Part shown: piece after piece, positions 38,101 through 45,693 of the stretch | How positions within the stretch are numbered: the stretch's first letter is position 1 | How the letters are laid out: every line of letters begins with the position of its first letter | Assembly: GCF_007997385.1 (NCBI RefSeq) | Contig: NZ_VOSC01000007.1 | Coordinates: forward strand, 124,001 to 188,000 | DNA length: 64,000 bases | DNA from: Seonamhaeicola algicola | Lineage (GTDB): Bacteria > Bacteroidota > Bacteroidia > Flavobacteriales > Flavobacteriaceae | Direction of reading: 5' to 3' | The notes under the pieces: model-generated | Seen by the model: only the letters and a program-made list of their open reading frames with translations | The model's database searches: none | What the model was told of the DNA's origin: nothing | Program-made: the position numbers and the translations under genes

Positions 38101-38977
38101 CTTTGTATCATCATCGTCATCGCTTTTAAGTCTTTCTACATTATTTCAGCCAATTGTTGGTGGTACACTACAGTTTAAAAATAGTCAGCGTGTTTTTGCT
38201 AAAGAAACATCAACATTTACAAATTCTGGTTCATTGTTTTTAAAATCTAATTCTAAAACAAATAAATCAAACATAAAAGACGTTGAAATTGATACAAGAC
38301 CCAAAATAAGGCTGTTATTTTCAACACCAAAAGGCTACCACAGGCAACTTTTAGTTGGTACAGATAATAATGCTTCAAACAATTTTGACTTAGGTTATGA
38401 TGCGCCTTTAATTGAAACTAATATTGAAGATGTTTACTGGACAGTTAATAGTGATAAATTTGTTATTCAAGCTGTAAATAACTTTGATGATTCACAGGTA
38501 TTACCTCTTGGTGTTACCATTAATAAAGCTGGTTTAATTACTTTAAAAATTGATTATTTAGAAAATATTGATGATAATAAAACCATTTTTATACATGATA
38601 AAGCACTTAACATATACCATAATTTAAAAGATGGTAATTACCAAACTTACATGAATACAGGAGAATACCTTGACCGTTTTGAATTAACCTTTAGCGCTAC
38701 AACTGCAAAGTCTTTAAGCAGTGAAACTTTTGAAACTAAAAATATTCAAGCTTTTTACGCTAACAATGAAAACAATATTGTAATTATAAACTCATTAAAA
38801 AGCCATATAAAATCAGTTTCATTACACAACGTTTTAGGGCAGTTAATTACAAACAAATACTTAAATACAAATGATAATTACATAACCCTTGAAACATTTA
38901 AATTACAGGCTGGTACTTATATTTTAAATGTTTACACTGATGATAAAACTATTTCTAAAAAAGTATTAATAAACTAA
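32105..38977 (+). CDS. Giant modular T9SS-secreted surface protein with MAM, choice-of-anchor-D-like and LamG domains
   Basis: About 2290 residues. I start at ATG 32105 (MKKLNLSIGF), which begins a clean signal peptide. An in-frame TTG at 32072 falls inside the predicted -7 element. Modules in order: a jelly roll (about 25-170), a Gly/Asn-rich SYGDGWNGADN segment (about 180-290), a choice-of-anchor-D-like domain (295-420), a MAM-like domain (about 440-595), a second anchor-D-like domain (598-725), a second MAM-like domain (about 735-920), an LWLKANAGI domain of the DUF8202 type (930-1400), LamG (1420-1590), a long linker-like region and a T9SS tail (from about 2233). It may be an adhesin or a glycan-capturing surface protein. 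No enzyme motif is seen. It sits just downstream of its shorter paralogue. Confidence 0.78.
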   Translation: MKKLNLSIGFCIFLVCALFSEGISSQTVINSQTFESGTGIWSLSGSATRLNNTNPSCGGNYSIRLQQNSSAQMVTSPLNITSFNQVDISFCHKANNNVDTNEGFNLEYYDGTSWHTLQQYRRGTEFTTTGNNNPHSFSFSITTASYTFSTNSRFRITNNTNANNERNFIDNITIEGINTTPTYSNVSVTVNWPSWSGENRVEIYEPNGTLITTIDDGYNGSNGSYNNTFNLGCLLDASNYYIVMYDSYGDGWNGADNITITVGGSTVLNMSNNNILTGAGTSVNFNVSGSSCAINPEINITGNGNTILNGATTPTSTNNTSFGNIDVASGSLTHTFTIENSGIANLNLTGSAPYVSISGTNASDFSVTVTPNNNIASGDTTTFNITFNPGAVGTRTATITINNDDSDESTYTFSIEGNGTDPCGSTINTFPYTENFETNTVGAWIQDSADNFNWTVNNGGTPSSNTGPNTAAQGSYYIFTEASNPRNNGDVTNLESPCFNLTTLTNPEFSFSYHMYGATMGTLYVDISTDSGATFPTTIWSQSGQVQTSYFNAWTPVTINLSAYTGQTVKLRLRGVIGNDYRGDIAVDDIELRNAAPTPEINVVGNGISIFDGDITPSTTDNTDFGNVLTTSTTKTHLFTIENLGTSNTLTLSGASPYISITGAHASDFTLTTIPNNTIAAGSSTNFEITFNPSNTGIRTAIITINNNDTDEGSYTFNIQGSGVLGPPQYTAYYETFDSNNGGWTPVTSTNDTWVWTNTFTTTDEIGEGSFWRNSNYNSYVSNTNIVIESPQLNFSGLQNLKFSIDIKYNTENNNDGMRILYSVGGGPFTVLGASGSGTNWYNDNVAALGSDGWNNDGHTATPSFTPHSQFGQSSIELLDAIFSNQSNVRFRIQFSSNASNNYEGVAFDNVLIEADPITSLNTPTTSPGSAANNLRLWLKANAGITATDGNALTLWEDQAFDTALDKEDATTAMSVAPTYRDNTNRNINFNPAVDFNHNNLEYMNGKGGFYSKEYFVVVKSNDVVNTNTGSFNPGRQFVIGGRYSDDSFHEDPTGLGFGSVSSRYSNEIISHNISSFPNGSSSAPNATSYGRSYSSATDAFQNHPLIINVKTNAAGTASEIYKNGKQIDNTTGVAGNGANLNFNEFSNLQFLIGIGRSGITGRTTSQMNGLITEIISYTSPNSAINQQKIHSYLAVKYGTTLQATNSVLTNYRINDINYIDSQGVVIWNTNNNAGFNYDVAGIGRDDASSLNQKQSKSQNTETDGTGAISGLITIGLSNIYNTNNTNISTNTTTLNDRAFLMWGNNGADLNLTPTTIHVDMSAGISGLSTPVSLTAMQRVWKIVETGGDVPSCKIKIPENALRNMTPPGNFYMFISNSPTFTPTADYRIMTPDGNGNLETNYNFDGASYITFGYAPQIIAERSIYFDGTSDYIDVDDHLDLNSTEFTISAWIKRDAGTVNASIVSKRNAANTEGYDFRINASGHVQFSANGGARLVTSSVAIPSNKWHQVAVVYNSGRIRLYIDGVADTSAIFFPAPISTSQSFIIGAADGYAPNTTNFFAGNIDEVRVWNTALSANQLRYIMNQELMNNASLLLEYGDVIPQTVTNNEINSIPWSNLAGYYPMQVFTYTNTNDMSGNEHQGALRNLNTVDRQTAPLPYKSNNNGSWDTNTTWLNGNVQTLPNALSIVDGSAINWNIVEINNNIYLGANATDVRHRNCAVQGLIINSGKLTINGDTAATEGIGLTVTHYLKLDGTIDLEGESQLIQTENSDFDTSSTGNLERDQQGTANTYLYNYWSSPVSTTSNANYTVPSVLPDLNFLSAGYNGTASPIAVADYWIWKYSNRTSNTYSEWQHVRSSGTLAVGEGFTMKGPGTSGTNQNYVFNGQPNNGDINLIISAGNDYLTGNPYPSALDANEFILDNLGTISGGRNPSGNIINGALYFWDHFAVNSHNLAEYQGGYATYTLIGGIVAISNDLRINASGLLGINQPERYIPVGQGFFVSSSSSLLSLSTLFQPIVGGTLQFKNSQRVFAKETSTFTNSGSLFLKSNSKTNKSNIKDVEIDTRPKIRLLFSTPKGYHRQLLVGTDNNASNNFDLGYDAPLIETNIEDVYWTVNSDKFVIQAVNNFDDSQVLPLGVTINKAGLITLKIDYLENIDDNKTIFIHDKALNIYHNLKDGNYQTYMNTGEYLDRFELTFSATTAKSLSSETFETKNIQAFYANNENNIVIINSLKSHIKSVSLHNVLGQLITNKYLNTNDNYITLETFKLQAGTYILNVYTDDKTISKKVLIN

Positions 38978-39014
38978 TACAACTACTTATTAATAGCCTT
39001 GGTATTAAAAGCAA

Positions 39015-39038
39015 AAAGCCCTTAAAATTAAGGGCTTT
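39015..39038. terminator. Bidirectional intrinsic terminator
   Basis: An 11-bp perfect stem (39015-39025 with 39028-39038, arm AAAGCCCTTAA) flanked by A-rich and T-rich runs on the two sides. It lies between the convergent giant surface protein gene and hisS and can serve both. Confidence 0.8.
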
Positions 39039-39043
39039 AGTTT

Positions 39044-40417
39044 TTATTTTTTAACTGTTTCAATTAATTGCTCTAGTTCAATTTTATCTTGTGTGCCAGT
39101 AACCATATTTTTTAAGGTGTAGGTGTTTGAGTTTATTTCTTCTTCACCCACCAAAACTACAAATGGTATATTACGCTTATTAGCATGCATCATTTGTTTT
39201 TTCATTTTTGCAGCATCTGGATATAGCTCTGCATTTATGCCATTTGCACGTAATTTGTTAATAGCTTTTAAGCTAAAAAGCGCTTCGTTATCACCAAAAT
39301 TTATAAATAAAACTTCAATATTTTTGTTTACAGCTTCAGGGAATAAATTTAATTCTTCAAGTACTAAGTAAATTCTATCAAGGCCAAAACTAATACCAAC
39401 ACCACTAACATCTTTTAGGCCAAAAATACCCGTTAAATCGTCATATCTTCCGCCACCACCAATAGAGCCCATTTTTACGCCTTTTGGTGCTGCTACTTCA
39501 AAAATAGCTCCGGTATAATAATTTAGGCCACGTGCTAAAGTAACATCTAATTGTAAAGTAGCCGTTTTTAAACCTAAAGCAGTAATGGCGTTATCAATAA
39601 ATGCTAGTTCTTCAATACCTTTTAAACCTTCGTTTGATGTTGATAATATGGTTTTTAAACTCTCAATTTGCGAATCAAAAGAGCCTGACAATGAAAACAA
39701 AGGCTGTAATTTATCAATACCTTCTTGCGCAATACCCTTGCTTAACATTTCTTCTTTAACCTTGTCCTCGCCTATTTTATCAAGCTTATCTAGCGCTACA
39801 GTAAAATCTATTAATTTATTGCTAGCACCAATAACTTCAGCAATACCCGATAATATTTTACGATTGTTAATTTTTATTGTAACGCCTTCTAATTGTAATT
39901 TAGAAAACACGGTATCATACAACTGAATGAACTCTACCTCTTGCCATAAGCTTTTACTACCAACTACATCGGCATCGCACTGGTAAAACTCTCTAAAACG
40001 CCCTTTTTGCGGTCTGTCTGCTCGCCAAACTGGTTGAATTTGGTAGCGCTTAAACGGAAACTCAATATCATTTTGGTGCTGTACAACGTAGCGTGCAAAA
40101 GGCACTGTTAAGTCATAACGTAGGGCTTTTTCTGAGATACTTGGTGTTAATTTATTAGAATCTTTTTCCTCATAAGCATCCGTATTGGCTTTATTTAAAT
40201 AGTCACCTGAGTTTAAAATTTTAAAAATCAAACGATCACCTTCATCACCATATTTACCCATTAACGTATCTGAATTTTCAAAACTTGGTGTTTCTATAGG
40301 TTGAAACCCAAAAGTTTCAAAAGCACCACGTATGGTATTAAAAATATAATTACGTTTTGCTACTTGTTCTGGGTTAAAATCTCTAGTGCCTTTTGGTATA
40401 CTTGGTTTTTGAGCCAT
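39044..40417 (-). CDS. hisS: Histidyl-tRNA synthetase
   Basis: A 457-residue cytoplasmic class II aminoacyl-tRNA synthetase that charges tRNA-His. It begins with the typical [11 protein letters not shown] segment. Motif 2 is [21 protein letters not shown], described here as residues around 120-140. The histidine-specific [14 protein letters not shown] and motif 3 GIGFGLDR-like sequence ([10 protein letters not shown]) follow. A C-terminal anticodon-binding domain ([12 protein letters not shown] to the end) closes it. The length is normal. It is a single gene between a bidirectional terminator and a 120-nt gap that holds two small inverted repeats. Confidence 0.97.
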   Translation of the reverse strand: MAQKPSIPKGTRDFNPEQVAKRNYIFNTIRGAFETFGFQPIETPSFENSDTLMGKYGDEGDRLIFKILNSGDYLNKANTDAYEEKDSNKLTPSISEKALRYDLTVPFARYVVQHQNDIEFPFKRYQIQPVWRADRPQKGRFREFYQCDADVVGSKSLWQEVEFIQLYDTVFSKLQLEGVTIKINNRKILSGIAEVIGASNKLIDFTVALDKLDKIGEDKVKEEMLSKGIAQEGIDKLQPLFSLSGSFDSQIESLKTILSTSNEGLKGIEELAFIDNAITALGLKTATLQLDVTLARGLNYYTGAIFEVAAPKGVKMGSIGGGGRYDDLTGIFGLKDVSGVGISFGLDRIYLVLEELNLFPEAVNKNIEVLFINFGDNEALFSLKAINKLRANGINAELYPDAAKMKKQMMHANKRNIPFVVLVGEEEINSNTYTLKNMVTGTQDKIELEQLIETVKK

Positions 40418-40424
40418 AATTTTG

Positions 40425-40494
40425 CCTGTAAATACAGGTATCTCTTTTAAAATTATAAAATAGATTCCGCATTAAACACGGAATAACAAAAATA
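40425..40494 (-). promoter_or_regulatory. Possible hisS promoter and leader palindromes
   Basis: On the minus strand TATTTTTG (40494-40487) matches the -7 consensus, with no clear -33. The leader then holds two inverted repeats: ATTCCG/CGGAAT (about 40463-40483) and CCTGTA-AA-TACAGG (40425-40438), the second only 7 nt before the start codon. Role unknown. Confidence 0.35.
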
Positions 40495-40514
40495 ACTGTT
40501 TATCTTGAAAAAGG

Positions 40515-40532
40515 TTCCTGCTTTTGCAGGAA
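40515..40532 (-). terminator. Probable terminator of the small conserved gene
   Basis: TTCCTGC and GCAGGAA arms (40515-40521, 40526-40532) with a TTTT loop. On the minus strand a U-run follows after CC. It lies 6 nt after the stop of the gene at 40539-41006. Similar short hairpins are common between flavobacterial genes. Confidence 0.5.
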
Positions 40533-40538
40533 TAAAAT

Positions 40539-41006
40539 TTAATTTATAAGCTTATCAAAATACTTAAACAAATCGCCTTTAGTAATAACAGCGCCTTGTT
40601 CTATCATTTTAAACTTATCTAAGTTTTTATCTTCAGTGTAATCTTTATTTGCCTGTAAAAACTCAACATTTTCATCCATTAAATTTTCACGTAACCAATT
40701 ATAACCTTCGGTAGTTGTAATATCTACATCATTTTTTAGGTTAATAACAATGGCTTGCATGTTTTCTTCACCTAGATAAAACAAATACATATGTTTTGCC
40801 GAAATATGTTCTAAATATTCAGCTTTATTTAAAACACCTTCCCAAATTAAATCACTAAACACATCTAATTCCGTTTCTGCTAATTCGGGTTTATTTACTT
40901 TTAAATTTTCCCACTCACTAGCAGTTATTTGCTGTGTAGCTAAAAAGTTTATAAACTCTTTATGCAGTTCTTCAAATTGTTCTTTTGTAAGTCTTGAATA
41001 TTTCAT
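40539..41006 (-). CDS. Small conserved Flavobacteriia protein (DUF6495-like)
   Basis: A 155-residue acidic protein with no signal peptide or membrane segment. It begins KYSRLTKEQFEELHKEFINF and contains ITASEWENLK, VFSDLIWEGVLNKAEYLEHIS, HMYLFYLGEENMQAIVINL and GYNWLRENL. I recognise it as the kind of conserved hypothetical often annotated DUF6495 in Flavobacteriaceae, but the family name is from memory. No function is known to me. It lies 26 nt downstream of the glycerophosphodiesterase gene and is probably cotranscribed with it. Confidence 0.65.
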   Translation of the reverse strand: MKYSRLTKEQFEELHKEFINFLATQQITASEWENLKVNKPELAETELDVFSDLIWEGVLNKAEYLEHISAKHMYLFYLGEENMQAIVINLKNDVDITTTEGYNWLRENLMDENVEFLQANKDYTEDKNLDKFKMIEQGAVITKGDLFKYFDKLIN

Positions 41007-41032
41007 TGTAGTTCTTTAAACATTAAATTAAT

Positions 41033-41899
41033 TTAGTTCATTATGGCATTATAAGCATCAAAAGGCCTGTCTGTAGCAATAATATCTACACCCATTTGAG
41101 CCCATACTTTATACAATGAATCATTTTTTGCTTTTGCTTGCTTATCTAAGTTTCCTAAAGTGCCTAAAATTGTTTTTATTCCGTATGAATGAATTTTTTT
41201 ATAAAACGTTTCAGAAGACAATCGTGTACCTGTAAAGGCTAACATGTTTTTGGTTGGAATTCCTGAATGTATTAACCAGTCTAGCTCTTTTTCATTTCTA
41301 GCAGAAACTGATAGTAGTAATTCTGGTGCAACTTTGTGTGCTGCTGTTGCCTGATCTAAACTATAAGTTATAATAACTGCTATATCTTGAGCCTGCGCTT
41401 CTTTAATTTGGTTTACAACTTTTTTTACAGAAACCCCGCGTTTAATATCTACAGTTAAAATTACATTATTCTTTTTTGCCCATTGTAAAACGTGCTTAAA
41501 TAACGGAATTTTAAATTGTGTTTCATTTCCAAAATCATCTTGCAAATTATATGCTAAAAGTTCTTTATAAGTGAAATTTGAAATTTTACCGTTTCCTGTT
41601 GTGGTGCGGTTTATTGCATTATCATGCATTAATACTAACAAACTATCTTTTGTTAAGGCTACATCAATTTCATAAATGGCGCCTTTAATACTGTCATTTA
41701 TAAATTGAAGTGTTTCTAAACAGTTTTCAGGATATTTTTTTAGGCCCTTTCCGCCTCTGTGTACGCTAATTATTGTTGAATCATTTGATGAATATGCAAA
41801 GGTACTTAAGAAAACCGATGGTTTATTTTCTTCAACTTTATTTGATTTTGATTTACATGATAGCCCCAGAAAAAGCAAAAAAACTAATAAATATTTCAT
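41033..41899 (-). CDS. Glycerophosphodiester phosphodiesterase family lipoprotein
   Basis: A 288-residue predicted lipoprotein (lipobox LGLS-C15). Family signs are the His47-Arg-Gly-Gly motif (SVHRGG), PEN with Glu58, the metal-binding YEIDV (Glu77 and Asp79) and the second catalytic His92 in LMHD. These match the GDPD TIM barrel that hydrolyses glycerophosphodiesters to glycerol-3-phosphate and an alcohol. It ends with IIATDRPFDA. The anchor places it in the periplasm or outer membrane. It probably forms an operon with the small gene at 40539. A terminator hairpin sits directly in front of its start codon, which is unusual for a gene without an obvious promoter of its own. Confidence 0.88.
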   Translation of the reverse strand: MKYLLVFLLFLGLSCKSKSNKVEENKPSVFLSTFAYSSNDSTIISVHRGGKGLKKYPENCLETLQFINDSIKGAIYEIDVALTKDSLLVLMHDNAINRTTTGNGKISNFTYKELLAYNLQDDFGNETQFKIPLFKHVLQWAKKNNVILTVDIKRGVSVKKVVNQIKEAQAQDIAVIITYSLDQATAAHKVAPELLLSVSARNEKELDWLIHSGIPTKNMLAFTGTRLSSETFYKKIHSYGIKTILGTLGNLDKQAKAKNDSLYKVWAQMGVDIIATDRPFDAYNAIMN

Positions 41900-41905
41900 A
41901 AAAAA

Positions 41906-41930
41906 TGCGCTCCTAATTTTTAGAAGCGCA
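41906..41930 (-). terminator. Intrinsic terminator after the Oar-like receptor, abutting the next start codon
   Basis: TGCGCT (41906-41911) pairs with AGCGCA (41925-41930), and the stem extends past one mismatch with CTAA/TTAG. On the minus strand the U-tract TTTTTT runs straight into the ATG of the glycerophosphodiesterase gene at 41899. It may attenuate that gene as well as end the receptor transcript. Confidence 0.6.
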
Positions 41931-41956
41931 AATTTAATAATATTACTACTAGTATT

Positions 41957-44900
41957 CTAGAAAATGTAACGTAAACCTACCTGAGCTTGCCAACGTGATG
42001 CCAAACTAGAATCAAAACCAAAGGTTTTTGTTTGGTTACCGTTAAATGTATAAATTGGCGCCCCAGCATTATCAAAAGTTACACCAATTGGTTGAGTATT
42101 GTTAGGTTCTTGAATAACACCCCAATCTGAATTTAGTAAATTACCAAAGTTTAAAATATCTAAACTTAACTGTAATGTATTGGTTTTATCTTCAGCTACA
42201 TTAAATTTAAAATCTTGTAACAATTTAATATCCCAGCGGCCTCTCCAAGGCGCTAAAGCACCGTAACGTTCAGCATATTGGCCACGTCTGTCATTTAAAT
42301 AATCATCTTGAGCAATATAATTTTCTAAAGCTTGTGCATCGGCAGTATTAGCAAATTGCATTTGGCTAATTTCAGAAGATGTTGGTATATAAATAAGATC
42401 ATTAATTGCACTACCATCACCATTAATATCACCTCCGTAAGTATAATTAAAACGTGCTCCTTGAGCATATTCAAAAAATGTAGACAAGGTAGTTGACCAT
42501 TTATCATTACCATAGGTCCATTTTTTACTAGCTACCCCAATAAAACGGTGTGTATCACCATATTTAGAGTAACTTAACACATCATTGTTTACATTACCTA
42601 AAGCTGGGTTTCCGTTGAAGGCATCACCTGTAATTTCAGCTTCAATAGAGTTTACATCTTTAGCATTTAAATAGCTATACGCTAGCATAGTGTACAAACC
42701 ATTATCAAAACTTTTTTGTGCTTTTACCGAAGCATTCCAAATTCTACCTTTATCAGAATTTGTCATAACATAGGCATTACCATTTACAACTTCACCCCAC
42801 GGCAAGGTAGCTTTTGCGTGGTCTGCATCAGTATAAACAGCTCTATTATCAACACCTTGTAATTGACCTGTAGGCTTGTTTAAGCCCCAATTTTGTACAT
42901 GCACACCGTTAATATCTTTGGTGTATGATACATCGGCTGTTAAAATAATACCATTTTCTAATTTTTTATCAATACCTAAATTAGTTCTCCAAACTTGTGG
43001 GAATTTAAAATCAGGATCAACCGCTTGATAGAAAAAGGCATCAACACCACTTACTTGGTTACCAATCCATACAAACGGGAAACGTCCTGTAAATACACCT
43101 GTACCACCACGTATTTGTAATGAGCTATCGCCATTAACATCATAGTTAATACCAACTCTTGGAGAAATCAACCAATCGTTACCTGGCATTTGTGTAGAGT
43201 CTATTAATAAAGGCTCTCCTGTATCAGGATCAAAGTACTGTGTGTCTGGTAAATAAATTTCACCATTATCAGTATCTATAAAATTTTGGGCTTTATCTGC
43301 TGTGTCAAAAAATAGTGGTTTATCAAAACGAATACCGTAGGTTAATTTAAATTTATCATTTACTTCCCATTCGTCTTGTAAGTAAAATGCTAGTTGACCA
43401 ACGTTTGTTTCGGCAAGTAACCAACCGCCATCCGTTCCTTCTGGCTGTGAATTTCTTGCATTAAAAGTAGCTTGTGCAGCTGCAAAATCATATGCAGCGG
43501 CATCAAAATCATTTATATCAACACTTCCGAAAACATCAAAACCATAACCTTTTAAATTGAATGAGTTATCAAACTCAAATTTTTCAAATGAAAACCCTAC
43601 TGTATATGTATGATTTCCTTTAAAAAAGTTTAAGTTGTTGGTTAACTGAATTACTTTTTGATCTAGTTTATTGTTTATTGAAAATGGTTCATGTCCTGCA
43701 ACAATGTAAGGAGATCCATCTTTAAAAATATTAATTACTGGTGCTGGTGTTGAAAATGGGTTTCTAAAATCATTGAAATGTGAATACCCAACTTGTAATT
43801 TATTAGTTACGCTTTCTGATACTGTTGAGTTTAACTCTAACTGCACCGAATTTAACTCATTAACTTGCTCATAACCTGAATTTTGAAACTGAAGTGTAGA
43901 AGCACCAGGACCACGTGGATATATAGCCGATGGATGTGCTGGTTTTTGTTGTGAAGCATCTAAAAAGTTATAAATTAATGCTAAGCGGTTTTTATCGTTA
44001 ATATTCCAATCTAATTTAAAAATACCTTTAGTAGACTCTGATGCATGTGTAAAATCTTGATAAGCTCCAGGGTCATACCCTTGAGCTAAAAGGGCGTCTC
44101 TAACAGCTATTAAATCGCTTTCTAAAACTCTAGATTCATTAATACCACCAGCGCCTGTGTTTGGTACCCAACCCTTGGTTCCTAAATCATCTCTATCATC
44201 TTTTTCAAAATTTGCAAAAAAGAATAATTTGTTTTTTACTATGGGGCCACCTATACTAACGCCGTATTGTGTTTGGTTTAAATCTGGGCGAGTAACCTCT
44301 TCTCCTTTTATTTTTTTACCAGTCATTTTTTCGTTTCTAGTAAACCCATAAACTGTACCATGAAACTCATTAGTACCACTTTTAGTTACTGCATTAACTG
44401 ATGCACCTGTAAAGCCAGACTGTGTAACATCATACGGAGCTGTAGATACTTGAATTTGATCAATAGCATCTAATGAAATTGGTTGTGCGCCAGTTTGTCC
44501 ACCAGGCGTAGCTGCATCTAAACCAAATGGGTTGTTAAAAATAGCACCATCTAGAGAAAAATTATTGAACTGATCATTTCTACCTCCAAATGAGCCACCA
44601 CTAGCGGTTGGTTCTAACCTTGTAAAATCTGCTTGCGATCTTGATATTGTTGGTAATCTTGTTAATTCACGACGGCCTACGCTGGTTTCGGCACCAGTAC
44701 GATCGCTACCAAAAGTACCTGTACCACCAGTACCTTGAATTACCACAGCATCAAGCTGTTGACTATCTTCTGTTAAAGTAACGTCAATATTTTGTGTTTT
44801 ACCTAAGGTTAAAAACACATCATTAAAAGTTTGCTCTTGGTATCCAATAAAACTTACAGTAATGGTGTAAGGCCCACCTACTCTTAAATTTAAAAGGTTA

Positions 44901-45091
44901 AACCTTCCGTCAAAGTTTGTAGCTGCACCATACTTTGTACCTGTTGGTGTATGAATAGCAACTATGTTGGCTCCTGGAAGTGGTTCAGAGTTACTATCAA
45001 CAATAAGGCCTTTAATGTTTGATGTTGTTACTTGGGCAAAACCAAGCAAACTACAAAACAAGAAAAAAAATAAAATAGTTGATTTTTTCAT
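41957..45091 (-). CDS. Oar-like TonB-dependent receptor with carboxypeptidase regulatory-like domain
   Basis: A 1044-residue protein with a signal peptide (1-19, LLGFAQ). A carboxypeptidase regulatory-like domain covers about 22-110 (IKGLIVDSNSEPLPGANIV). A plug follows with VIQGTGGTGTFGSDRTGAETSVGRRE and ISLDAIDQIQVSTAPYDV. A large barrel rich in aromatic strands then runs to the C-terminal LRYIF. This architecture is that of Oar-type outer-membrane proteins rather than SusC, and no SusD partner is adjacent. The substrate is unknown. The family is often linked to protein, peptide or adhesion functions. A perfect 14-bp palindrome lies 31 nt upstream of its start codon. It is flanked by terminators on both sides. 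Confidence 0.85.
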   Translation of the reverse strand: MKKSTILFFFLFCSLLGFAQVTTSNIKGLIVDSNSEPLPGANIVAIHTPTGTKYGAATNFDGRFNLLNLRVGGPYTITVSFIGYQEQTFNDVFLTLGKTQNIDVTLTEDSQQLDAVVIQGTGGTGTFGSDRTGAETSVGRRELTRLPTISRSQADFTRLEPTASGGSFGGRNDQFNNFSLDGAIFNNPFGLDAATPGGQTGAQPISLDAIDQIQVSTAPYDVTQSGFTGASVNAVTKSGTNEFHGTVYGFTRNEKMTGKKIKGEEVTRPDLNQTQYGVSIGGPIVKNKLFFFANFEKDDRDDLGTKGWVPNTGAGGINESRVLESDLIAVRDALLAQGYDPGAYQDFTHASESTKGIFKLDWNINDKNRLALIYNFLDASQQKPAHPSAIYPRGPGASTLQFQNSGYEQVNELNSVQLELNSTVSESVTNKLQVGYSHFNDFRNPFSTPAPVINIFKDGSPYIVAGHEPFSINNKLDQKVIQLTNNLNFFKGNHTYTVGFSFEKFEFDNSFNLKGYGFDVFGSVDINDFDAAAYDFAAAQATFNARNSQPEGTDGGWLLAETNVGQLAFYLQDEWEVNDKFKLTYGIRFDKPLFFDTADKAQNFIDTDNGEIYLPDTQYFDPDTGEPLLIDSTQMPGNDWLISPRVGINYDVNGDSSLQIRGGTGVFTGRFPFVWIGNQVSGVDAFFYQAVDPDFKFPQVWRTNLGIDKKLENGIILTADVSYTKDINGVHVQNWGLNKPTGQLQGVDNRAVYTDADHAKATLPWGEVVNGNAYVMTNSDKGRIWNASVKAQKSFDNGLYTMLAYSYLNAKDVNSIEAEITGDAFNGNPALGNVNNDVLSYSKYGDTHRFIGVASKKWTYGNDKWSTTLSTFFEYAQGARFNYTYGGDINGDGSAINDLIYIPTSSEISQMQFANTADAQALENYIAQDDYLNDRRGQYAERYGALAPWRGRWDIKLLQDFKFNVAEDKTNTLQLSLDILNFGNLLNSDWGVIQEPNNTQPIGVTFDNAGAPIYTFNGNQTKTFGFDSSLASRWQAQVGLRYIF

Positions 45092-45121
45092 GTGAATTGT
45101 TTTAAAAATTGAGTTAGTCTA

Positions 45122-45135
45122 TTATGCATGCATAA
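45122..45135. promoter_or_regulatory. 14-bp perfect palindrome upstream of the Oar-like receptor
   Basis: TTATGCATGCATAA is its own reverse complement and lies 31 nt upstream of the receptor start codon, in the promoter or leader region. It could be an operator for a dimeric regulator. No regulator is assigned. Confidence 0.35.
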
Positions 45136-45160
45136 CAAGCATACCTAACAAAATTAATAA

Positions 45161-45194
45161 AAAAAAAGGCTACTCAGTTGAGTAGCCTTTTTTT
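45161..45194 (-). terminator. Intrinsic terminator of the rpsF-rpsR-rplI operon
   Basis: A 16-bp stem including the A/T runs (45161-45176 with 45179-45194, GC core GGCTACTCA) with a minimal loop and an uninterrupted U-tract on the minus strand, 33 nt after the rplI stop. A-run symmetry could make it work in both directions. Confidence 0.85.
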
Positions 45195-45227
45195 ATGATA
45201 ATATTTTATTAACGTATTGTTAACATT

Positions 45228-45680
45228 TTAGTTTGCTTGCGCAACAACTTCAAATGGTAAATCTACAGATACTTCTCTGTGTAAACGTATAACAGCGTTG
45301 TATTTACCTAAACGTTTTACGTTACCACCAATTACATTAATGAATTTTTTATCAATTGCTTGACCTTCTTTTTCTAAAGCAGCAGCAACATCAATATTGT
45401 TTACAGAACCAAATAATTTATCGCCTGCACCTACTTTTGATGCTATTTTAATTTCTAAAGCTTTAAGCTTTTCAGCTACAGCATTAGCATCATCAATAAT
45501 TTTCTTTTCTTTAAAAGCTCTTTGCTTTAAGTTTTCAGCTAATACTTTTTTTGCTGAAACGGTAGCTAAAATAGCTTGACCTGTTGGAATTAAAAAGTTT
45601 CTACCGTAACCGTTCTTTACTGTTACAACATCGTCTTTAAATCCTAAATTCTCAACGTCTTGTTTTAATATAAGTTCCAT
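45228..45680 (-). CDS. rplI: 50S ribosomal protein L9
   Basis: A 150-residue protein with the L9 N-terminal domain motif (LILKQDVENLGFKDDVVTVK then GYGRNFLIPTGQA), the long connecting helix (about 45-75) and a C-terminal RNA-binding domain (KLFGSVNNIDVAAAL). L9 binds 23S rRNA at the base of the L1 stalk. The length is normal. It is the last gene of the rpsF-rpsR-rplI operon, 13 nt after rpsR, the usual bacterial order. Confidence 0.97.
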   Translation of the reverse strand: MELILKQDVENLGFKDDVVTVKNGYGRNFLIPTGQAILATVSAKKVLAENLKQRAFKEKKIIDDANAVAEKLKALEIKIASKVGAGDKLFGSVNNIDVAAALEKEGQAIDKKFINVIGGNVKRLGKYNAVIRLHREVSVDLPFEVVAQAN

Positions 45681-45693
45681 TGTTATCGGTATT

